From Aliidongia sp035943795 (GTDB lineage Bacteria > Pseudomonadota > Alphaproteobacteria > ATCC43930 > CGMCC-115725), in assembly GCF_035943795.1 (NCBI RefSeq), contig NZ_DASZBY010000147.1, positions 1-64,000 of the forward strand: a DNA stretch of 64,000 nucleotides, read 5' to 3'. Position numbers and translations under genes: made by a program. Each line of letters begins with the position of its first letter. The first letter of the stretch is position 1. The notes below the pieces were generated by a model. The model was not told the DNA's origin, searched no databases, and was given only the letters and a program-made list of their open reading frames with translations. Shown piece by piece: positions 1 through 6,215 of the stretch.

Positions 1-1
1 G

Positions 2-193
2 CCGCCCAAGTGCCCGGAACTCAATCCAATCGAGAATGTCTGGCAGTTCATGCGCCAGAACTGGCTCTCGAACCGCGTGTTCCAGTCCTACGCCAACATC
101 CTCGATCACTGTTGCCATGCCTGGAACAGACTCGAAGGCCAACCCTGGACCATAATGTCCATCGGGATGAGGGATTGGGCTCACAGGTTCTGA
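2..193 (+). CDS. IS630-family transposase, C-terminal fragment (5' end outside window)
   Basis: The frame opening at base 2 reads PPKCPELNPIENVWQFMRQN and continues to a stop at 191-193. The NPIENVW block is the hallmark around the last catalytic Glu of the DDE triad in IS630/Tc1-type transposases, and the downstream NWLSNRVF, HCCHAWN and RDWAHRF stretches fit the usual C-terminus of that family. Only about the last 63 residues lie in the window, so it cannot be told whether the element is intact. It is followed within about 25 bp by a fragment of a hydrolase gene in another frame, suggesting that the element inserted into or next to that gene. IS630 elements usually duplicate a TA; a TATTATAT tract lies just downstream at about 208-215. 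Confidence 0.85.
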   Translation, partial: PPKCPELNPIENVWQFMRQNWLSNRVFQSYANILDHCCHAWNRLEGQPWTIMSIGMRDWAHRF

Positions 194-216
194 TCAACGG
201 GATTTGGTATTATATC

Positions 217-336
217 GTGCAAAGGCGGGTCGTCGGTGTCTTCTACTATGCATGGCTCGACAGCCGTGAAGGATTCTCTGTCTATCGCTGCAATCATCTG
301 ACGGAGACCGGACGCTTGGCACTGGCTCCATTCTAA
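217..336 (+). pseudogene. C-terminal fragment of a glycoside-hydrolase-like gene
   Basis: After the transposase stop, a different frame encodes RRVVGVFYYAWLDSREGFSV then YRCNHLTETGRLALAPF and stops at 334-336. This matches the C-terminus of the hydrolase encoded on the opposite strand at 444-1664, which has LKAIVYYSWSG, DPYSIFRCG and SGRAALAPLL in the same order. It is therefore a broken paralogue lying in inverted orientation to the intact copy, most simply truncated by the adjacent insertion sequence. No start codon or upstream domain is present in the window. The family link rests on the side-by-side match, not on a database search. Confidence 0.65.
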
Positions 337-443
337 TAGGATCGTAAATAAGGGACGGTTTTGGATTTCACGGGTGTTGAGCAGGCGCGGTCTTTATGGA
401 AAACTGACGAACGGTGTCATGCTGCGACAATGCACCCGCCCCT

Positions 444-1664
444 TTACTGTTTGAGCGTAGCCGGTAACAGCGGGGCCAGCGCCGCTCTTCCGGAGTTGCT
501 GAGGATGCCGCAGCGGAAAATACTGTAGGGATCATTGTCTATTTTGTCTGCGGGCTCCCAGTTGAAGGGCACGACGCCGCTCCAGGAGTAATAGACGATC
601 GCCTTCAACCGCCCTTGCGCAATATATTGTTCGAAGGCCTCTCGTTCGGCCTGAACGTCCTGAGCGCGCCCGGTGTCGTCGAGCGGGCAGCCGGTGCTGC
701 CGTTGGGAAATCCCCATTCGGTTAGCCAGCAGGGTTTGGTGTCCGTTCTGCATTCGGACAATATGCCGTATTGTTCGAGCTGCTGCGCGCGAGTTGCTAC
801 CGTCAGGCGTGGATTGCCGTCGGGATAGACATGAACGGCGTAACCATCCACCAACTTGTCCAAACCGTTCTGGCGCAGAAACTGCTGTGAGTCCGGAATT
901 GGCGCCACTTCGCGGCCTTTTGCCATGATGGCCGACATGCCCGAGAGAATAGGCGTCGTGCGGTTGAGCTTCGAATGATCGCGCACGTCCTTGAGCGCTG
1001 CCACGATCTTGATGTATTGCCGGTAACCGTCGGCGACAGCGCGGGCCTCGCTGTCATTGAGATTGTCTAGATCTTTCAGACCCAATACGCGCCCCGGTAT
1101 TTTGTCGGGGCCGAAATCGGCATTGAATCTTGGCGTATTCAGCTCGTTGCCGAGTTCAAAGGCCGTGGCTCGAACGCCCGCCGCTTCCAGCTTCGCCAGT
1201 TCGCCGCTGAACCATTTTTTGAATCCTTCCGGATCGGCATCCGACAGGGCGCCGATGCCCCAGGGCCTTCCCGCCGCCTTATCGGGCGGAAGCGCATGCG
1301 CATTATTCGTGCTGCCCGCTTCCGGCCCGATGAAGATGACTGCGCCGATGCCGCGCTGATGGGCCTCAATGATGAAATCCGTATACCCTTCGCCGTGCCC
1401 GCCGAGGGAGGTGCGGACGGTGTTGACGCCGTAGCGTTGTAGTTGCGCGAGCAGATCGTCCTTGGTCTGCTTGCTCGCGAGATCGACGCCGACGACGTTG
1501 ACCCCGACGATGACGGTCTGGGCCTGCGCAGAGCGGGGAGCGAGAGCGGAGGATAAAAGGAGGACTAGAAATAAGCTCAAGGCGCGTAAGCCTGAGCATT
1601 TGACGTGTCTACTCACAGAAGACCTTCCCGCCCCACCCGTCCTGTTTGATGTTTGGTCCCGCAT
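444..1664 (-). CDS. Secreted clan GH-A-like glycoside hydrolase
   Basis: A 406-residue protein. The start at 1664 is chosen because GGGGAGA lies about 8 nt upstream; an in-frame ATG at 1745 would add 27 residues before the export signal. Residues about 26-48 form a hydrophobic signal segment ending in SAQA, so the mature enzyme is probably periplasmic or secreted. The fold signals are those of a TIM-barrel retaining glycosidase: FELGNE with Asn173-Glu174 as candidate acid/base and WLTEWG with Glu316 as candidate nucleophile, plus AVHVYP. Substrate cannot be told; GH5, GH39 or a related family are possible. It lies at the edge of a likely island and has a truncated paralogue at 217-336. Confidence 0.7.
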   Translation of the reverse strand: MRDQTSNRTGGAGRSSVSRHVKCSGLRALSLFLVLLLSSALAPRSAQAQTVIVGVNVVGVDLASKQTKDDLLAQLQRYGVNTVRTSLGGHGEGYTDFIIEAHQRGIGAVIFIGPEAGSTNNAHALPPDKAAGRPWGIGALSDADPEGFKKWFSGELAKLEAAGVRATAFELGNELNTPRFNADFGPDKIPGRVLGLKDLDNLNDSEARAVADGYRQYIKIVAALKDVRDHSKLNRTTPILSGMSAIMAKGREVAPIPDSQQFLRQNGLDKLVDGYAVHVYPDGNPRLTVATRAQQLEQYGILSECRTDTKPCWLTEWGFPNGSTGCPLDDTGRAQDVQAEREAFEQYIAQGRLKAIVYYSWSGVVPFNWEPADKIDNDPYSIFRCGILSNSGRAALAPLLPATLKQ

Positions 1665-2048
1665 CAGCGGTCTCCCCAAAAGGCCCAGCGAAAAACCGCG
1701 GAATGGTGGCGCCCCGGAGCTTGAACGGATTCCGGGCGGGGTCATCCTTCAGTGCGCAAACACAGAGGTGAGCCCGAAAGTCGGATCCTCGGTTCTCTGT
1801 AAAGCCACGGTCGGCATGGTCACGACCTTTGAAAGGCTCTGAGCTTTCATTGTAAGCGGAGCCCCAGCCCCACCTTCCGCGCTTTATCGTCGTGCGCCAT
1901 GGTCGCGATCTTTTTGAGGATCGGGTTGACCATATGGATGACCGTACGCCGGCTCTGCGGGAAGTGACCAATTCCGGGGTTTTCCCGGATAGTTGCTCGA
2001 TCATGCTGCACTTGGGTGCCCGGGATTTTGCCCCTTTTACGAGATTTG
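1665..2048. other. Gene-poor spacer at island edge
   Basis: About 380 bases between the hydrolase start and the tRNA-His fragment. Several frames stay open on both strands, but none shows a recognisable motif, a ribosome-binding site or a plausible start. The promoter of the minus-strand hydrolase should lie here; I see no clear -35/-10 pair. The stretch may be decayed island DNA. Confidence 0.4.
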
Positions 2049-2097
2049 CAGATCGTGATTCTGGATGTCGCCGGTTCAAATCCGGTCACTCGCCCCA
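2049..2097 (+). other. tRNA-His 3' half fragment, probable attachment-site scar
   Basis: Bases 2049-2063 can form the anticodon arm of a tRNA-His with a GTG anticodon, here with C instead of the near-universal U33. The T arm follows at 2070-2086 (GCCGG TTCAAAT CCGGT), then an acceptor 3' strand CACTCGC, a C discriminator and CCA at 2095-2097. A C at position 73 is characteristic of tRNA-His. No matching 5' acceptor strand or D arm exists upstream, so this is a 3' half only. Tyrosine-recombinase islands that recombine in a tRNA anticodon loop leave exactly this kind of remnant at their distal end, which would place the island to the left. A decayed tRNA without an island is the alternative. 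Confidence 0.7.
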
Positions 2098-2118
2098 AAC
2101 TGCCCAAAAATTCCGATC

Positions 2119-3240
2119 CTACAGCGCAGGCCGCCCCGCCTGGGGCATTACCCTGGCCATCAGGCGTCGGAGCGAGCCCTTCTGCGACTCCGTCACCGGG
2201 GCGATCAGGGCCACCAGCGCCAGGGTCCCGCCGGTGACGATGAGCGGGCTGAAACGCTCGAGCCCCGTCGCCAGCACGGCCGCGCGCAGGACATAGACCA
2301 GCGGATAGTGCAGCAGGTAGAGCGTGAAGGTGAGGCCGGCCAGCGTGCGGATCGGCTTCTGCACCCGCTGCAGCGCCACGGCGAAATCCTGGGCTATGGC
2401 GGCCAATCCGATCAGCAGCACCGAAAACAGGATGCCGGTGGCGTAGTTGCTGAGGAACTCCTGGGAATTGCTCATCAGCAGCGCCGTGTCGGGGCCGACC
2501 ATCGTCTCGACCAGATGATCGAGCCTCGTCTTGATGCCGAGCGCGATGAACAGGACATAGGCCAGCAGCGAGGCTGCGACCAGCAGGTAGCCCTGGCCCC
2601 TGGGAACCCGGTCGGCCTTGACGGCGCGATAGGTGACGACGCCCAGCATCCAGAGCGGAAACAGCAGCATGATCTTCGGCCCGGCGATGAGCGCGGCAAG
2701 CGCCGCCCAGGCCCAGCGATAGCGGCCGCCCCAGATCACCAGCGCATAGAGCAGGTAGTAGATCGCCTCATAGCCCAGCGACCAGAATGGGCTGTTCACG
2801 CCGGGCCATGCGTCCCACCACCAGATCTCGTTCACGAACAATCCGGTCGCCAACAGTTGCACGCCCAGCGGCCGGGCGATGTTGGCCAAGGTCGCGGGAT
2901 CGGTCCAATGATCGGCATAGAGCGCCGGCGACAGCCAGCGTCCGACCGATTCGAGCAATGCCGTCAGCAGCAGGGCCGGCAGAACGACCGAATAGAGCCG
3001 CGCCAGGCGGTTGAGCGCGTAGGCGCCGGGGGTGCGGTCCTTGGTCTCGGCGCTATAGGCGATGACGAAACCGGACAGCACGAAGAACAGGATGACCGGC
3101 TCCCGTTCCGTCAGGACGAAGCGGTAGGGCAGGCCGGAGCCGAATTTGCCGATGGCGGCATGGTGGAAGAACACCAGCAATGCCGCCCCGAAGCGGATCA
3201 CGTCGAGCAGCAGGGAAAGCGGTCGGTTCAATCTCTTCAT
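2119..3240 (-). CDS. Acyltransferase family 3 membrane protein
   Basis: About 373 residues when started at MKRLNRP (ATG at 3240). The N-terminal segment LDVIRFGAALLVFFHHAAIG with its FFHH pair matches the first helix and catalytic His region of acyltransferase-3 (OafA/OatA-like) proteins, followed by about ten hydrophobic helices and a typical LLHYPLVYVLR near the C-terminus. Such enzymes O-acylate glycans or other envelope molecules from acyl-CoA across the inner membrane. The same frame remains open for far longer upstream, but that extension runs antisense through the aldolase and nnr genes and is Arg/His/Asp-rich. An ATG at 3306 is an alternative start; neither has a strong ribosome-binding site. 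Substrate unknown. Confidence 0.8.
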   Translation of the reverse strand: MKRLNRPLSLLLDVIRFGAALLVFFHHAAIGKFGSGLPYRFVLTEREPVILFFVLSGFVIAYSAETKDRTPGAYALNRLARLYSVVLPALLLTALLESVGRWLSPALYADHWTDPATLANIARPLGVQLLATGLFVNEIWWWDAWPGVNSPFWSLGYEAIYYLLYALVIWGGRYRWAWAALAALIAGPKIMLLFPLWMLGVVTYRAVKADRVPRGQGYLLVAASLLAYVLFIALGIKTRLDHLVETMVGPDTALLMSNSQEFLSNYATGILFSVLLIGLAAIAQDFAVALQRVQKPIRTLAGLTFTLYLLHYPLVYVLRAAVLATGLERFSPLIVTGGTLALVALIAPVTESQKGSLRRLMARVMPQAGRPAL

Positions 3241-3447
3241 CCGATCGATGGGCAGGGAACAAGGTGCGCTCTCGACCGGTTCACGAGAGGCGGCGGCACC
3301 GCGCATCTTCCGACTCGTGTTCGCAACCGCAGCATGATCCTGCCAGCAAACGTCGATCGACGCCACAAACGGTCGTGGCTCGGCATCCGATCCAAGCGGG
3401 GCTACAGTCGGTTTCGGAAACAAATCATCGGATGAAGGGGGAAAATC

Positions 3448-4215
3448 ATGTGGCGACCCAATGGCGTGAAGGCGCGGCTTAGGGCCGGCAACGCGGTCTA
3501 TGGCCTGTTCCATGGCTTCGCGAGCCCGCTGGTCGCCGAACTGCTGGGCCTCGTCGGCTATGATTTCGTGCTGATCGACGGCGAGCATGGGCCGGGCGAC
3601 GTCATGACCCACCTGTCCCAGGTCCAGGCGATCCAGGCGACCCCCGCCATGGCCATGCTGCGCGTATCGTCGAACGATCCGGTGCAGTTCAAGCGCGCGC
3701 TCGACATCGGCGTCGAGGCCATCATGGTGCCCAACGTATCGAGCGCCGAGGAGGCGGCCGCGGCGGTGTCCGCCTGCCGCTATCCCAACGCCGGCAAGCG
3801 CGGCTTCGCGGCACCGATCCTGCGTGCCGCCAATTTCGGACTGGCGGCGGCCGACTATGTCGCGCGGGCCGCCGACGAGCTGCTGATCGCGGTGCAGATC
3901 GAAACCCTGGCCGGCGCCTCGCGGGCCGCCGAGATCGCTGCGGTCGACGGCGTCGACGTCGTGTTCATCGGGCCGAACGATCTCTCGGGCGATCTGGGCG
4001 TGCTGGGCCAGTTCGAGCATCCGGATTTCACCCAGACCGTGGCGGCGATCGAGTCGGCCGTAAAATCGGCCGGCAAGGTGCTGGGCTGTCTGCCCTATCC
4101 TGGTGCCGATCCGGCCGAACTGCATCGCCGCGGCCACCGGTTCATCTGCTCCGGTGCCGACGTCGCCCTGCTGCGCGATGCGGCGCTGGCCCAGATCCGC
4201 ACGCTGCCGCGCTGA
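3448..4215 (+). CDS. HpcH/HpaI aldolase / citrate lyase family protein
   Basis: 255 residues, the usual length for class II pyruvate-dependent aldolases such as HpcH, GarL and RhmA. Visible signatures are GYDFVLIDGEHGP near the N-terminus, IMVPNVSSAEEA, VQIET (metal-binding Glu) and VVFIGPNDLSGDLG, and the chain ends close to a strand that normally closes the TIM barrel. Members cleave or form 2-keto-3-deoxy acids or 4-hydroxy-2-oxo acids with Mg2+ or other divalent metal. AAGGGGGA lies just upstream of the ATG. The stop overlaps the start of nnr in TGATG, so the two are probably co-translated. The natural substrate cannot be deduced. Confidence 0.88.
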   Translation: MWRPNGVKARLRAGNAVYGLFHGFASPLVAELLGLVGYDFVLIDGEHGPGDVMTHLSQVQAIQATPAMAMLRVSSNDPVQFKRALDIGVEAIMVPNVSSAEEAAAAVSACRYPNAGKRGFAAPILRAANFGLAAADYVARAADELLIAVQIETLAGASRAAEIAAVDGVDVVFIGPNDLSGDLGVLGQFEHPDFTQTVAAIESAVKSAGKVLGCLPYPGADPAELHRRGHRFICSGADVALLRDAALAQIRTLPR

Positions 4216-5684
4216 TGGCACTTCCGACGGCCCTTCTGACGCCGGCGCAGATGGGCGAGGTCGATCGGCGCACCATCGCCGGCGGCATCGCGGGTTCCGT
4301 CCTGATGGAGCGGGCCGGCGCCGCCGTGGCCGTTGAAATCCGCCGGCGCTGGACCCCACGGCCGATCGCGGTGCTCTGCGGGCCGGGCAACAATGGCGGC
4401 GACGGCTTCGTCGCCGCCCGCCTGCTCGCGGCCGATGGGTGGCCGGTACGGCTGGCCCTGCTCGGCGAGCGGGCGGCGCTTCGTGGCGATGCCGCAGATC
4501 ATGCGGCGCGCTGGACAGGCTCGGTCGAGCCGTTCGGCGCAAGCGTCCTCGACGGTGCCGACCTCGTGCTCGACGCGCTGTTCGGCGCGGGCTTAAGCCG
4601 TCCGCTCGACGGTCCGGCCAAGGATCTGCTGGCGGAGGCACGTCGACGCACGCTGCCGATCGTCGCGGTCGACGTGCCGAGCGGCCTGTTCGGGGCGACC
4701 GGCGAGGCACCGGGTGCCGTCGCCGCGGACTTGACCGTCACTTTCGGCTGGCTGAAGCCGGGCCATCTGCTGCAGCCGGGACGCACCCTGTGCGGCGAGA
4801 CCCTGCTGGCCGACATCGGGCTCGATCCGCACGCTCTCGATACGCTCGGGATCAGGACCTGGAAGAACGATCCGGCATCCTGGCTGGGCGTGCTGCCCGT
4901 TCTCGGCGGCGCATCGCATAAATATACGCGCGGCCATGCCCTGGTGCTGGGCGGCTGGCCAATGAGCGGGGCAGGGCGCCTTGCCGCCCGCGCCGCCGCA
5001 CGGGCCGGGGCCGGTCTGGTCACGGTCGCGGTACCCTCTGCCGGACTCGCGACCTATGCGGCGGCGCTCGAAAGCCAGATCGTCCGTGCGCTCGACGATC
5101 CGGGCACCCTTGATACGCTGCTGTCCGACCGGCGCTATACCGGCCTGCTGATCGGCCCCGGCGCAGGCGTCGGCAGCACGACGCGCGCCGCCGTTCGGCA
5201 ATTGCTGGCGGCCGGGCGCGCCACCGTGCTCGATGCCGATGCGCTGACCAGTTTCGCGGACCGGCCGGCCGATCTGTTCGCCGCGATCCGGGCACCCACG
5301 GTGCTGACGCCCCATGCCGGCGAATTCGGCCGATTGTTCAAGGTCTCGGGCGACAAGCTGGCCCGGGCGCGGGCGGCTGCGGCCGAGAGCGGCGCGGTCC
5401 TGGTGCTCAAGGGCTCGGATACGGTGATCGCCGCACCCGATGGCCGTGCTATCGTCAATGCGAACGCACCGCCCACGCTCGCAACCGGAGGAACCGGCGA
5501 CGTGCTTGCGGGACTGGTCCTGGGCCTTCTGACCCAAGGCATGCCGGCCTTCGAAGCGGCGGCAGCGGCCGTGTGGCTCCACGGCGCCGCCGCGGCATCG
5601 TTCGGGGCCGGGCTTATCTCCTCGGACCTGCCCGACCTCGTGCCGGCGGTCCTGCAACGGCTCGATCGGAAGACCAGCCCATGA
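4215..5684 (+). CDS. nnr: Bifunctional NAD(P)HX epimerase/dehydratase
   Basis: 489 residues, matching the fused YjeF_N-YjeF_C architecture. The N-terminal epimerase half (about 1-215) has CGPGNNGGDGFVAARLL. The C-terminal ADP-dependent dehydratase half has TPHAGEFGRL and the NANAPPTLATGGTGDVLAG nucleotide-binding signature. The enzyme repairs hydrated NADH and NADPH in the cytoplasm. The start overlaps the stop of the aldolase gene (TGATG) and its stop overlaps the ATG of the BLUF gene (ATGA), so all three appear to form one transcript. Confidence 0.95.
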   Translation: MALPTALLTPAQMGEVDRRTIAGGIAGSVLMERAGAAVAVEIRRRWTPRPIAVLCGPGNNGGDGFVAARLLAADGWPVRLALLGERAALRGDAADHAARWTGSVEPFGASVLDGADLVLDALFGAGLSRPLDGPAKDLLAEARRRTLPIVAVDVPSGLFGATGEAPGAVAADLTVTFGWLKPGHLLQPGRTLCGETLLADIGLDPHALDTLGIRTWKNDPASWLGVLPVLGGASHKYTRGHALVLGGWPMSGAGRLAARAAARAGAGLVTVAVPSAGLATYAAALESQIVRALDDPGTLDTLLSDRRYTGLLIGPGAGVGSTTRAAVRQLLAAGRATVLDADALTSFADRPADLFAAIRAPTVLTPHAGEFGRLFKVSGDKLARARAAAAESGAVLVLKGSDTVIAAPDGRAIVNANAPPTLATGGTGDVLAGLVLGLLTQGMPAFEAAAAAVWLHGAAAASFGAGLISSDLPDLVPAVLQRLDRKTSP

Positions 5685-6100
5685 TTTCCCTGGTATACGT
5701 GAGTTCGGCCACTCGGCGCTTCGAAGCGGCGGAGCTTCGGGACCTGCTCGAAATCAGCAGGCAGAACAATGCGCGGGTCGATGTCACCGGCATGCTGCTG
5801 TATGCGGATGGCGACATTCTGCAGGTGCTCGAGGGCGACAAGCCGGCAGTCGATGCGTTGTTCCACCGCATCGAGGGCGATCCCCGGCACCGGCTGGTCT
5901 TCAAGCTCTACGAAGGCGAGACCGAGCATCGGCAGTTCGGCGATTGGTCGATGGCGCTCGCCAGGCCGGAAACTTTGGGCGCGACCGAGGGCGTCGAGAG
6001 TATCGCGGTGCTGCGCCGGTCGCTGGCGGCGCCGAGCGATCCCTCGACCAGCGCCGAGGTTCGCACGCTTCTGACGGTGTTCGCCAGAAACATGCGCTGA
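5681..6100 (+). CDS. BLUF-domain blue-light sensor protein
   Basis: 139 residues. The start at 5681 is chosen because MISLVYVSSA matches the first strand of BLUF domains and the ATG overlaps the nnr stop. Key FAD-site residues are present: Tyr6 in LVYVSS, Asn in SRQNN at about position 30, and Gln in GDILQVLEG. FHRIEGDPRH and the GDWSMAL segment with Trp follow. Residues from about 95 form a short C-terminal extension with no output domain, so this is a short single-domain BLUF protein that would signal through a partner. It should bind FAD and respond to blue light. Output pathway unknown; no EAL or GGDEF gene lies nearby. Confidence 0.92.
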   Translation: MISLVYVSSATRRFEAAELRDLLEISRQNNARVDVTGMLLYADGDILQVLEGDKPAVDALFHRIEGDPRHRLVFKLYEGETEHRQFGDWSMALARPETLGATEGVESIAVLRRSLAAPSDPSTSAEVRTLLTVFARNMR

Positions 6101-6215
6101 GCGGCTCTGACGCCGCCCGGCTTGCTCTCCGGCACGGGTTGAGGGAGAAAGGCAGGCAAGATGGGCCGACGAAGGCCCGCCGCCGCCAGCCTGCTTTCCG
6201 GGAGAGACCACCGCC

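Noticed and set aside
1847..2107. Minus-strand frame with a GRVTGFEPATSRI motif
   Set aside because: This motif is the well-known artefact of translating a tRNA T arm in reverse; it confirms the tRNA fragment rather than a protein.
2065..3435. Long + strand open frame of 456 codons
   Set aside because: Gln/Arg/Asp-rich composition typical of the antisense of a GC-rich gene; it covers the acyltransferase and its upstream region.
3241..4710. Minus-strand open frame continuing upstream of the acyltransferase to give an 863-residue product
   Set aside because: The upstream part is Arg/His/Asp-rich, runs antisense to the aldolase and nnr genes, and has no domain; only the C-terminal 373 residues are a real acyltransferase.
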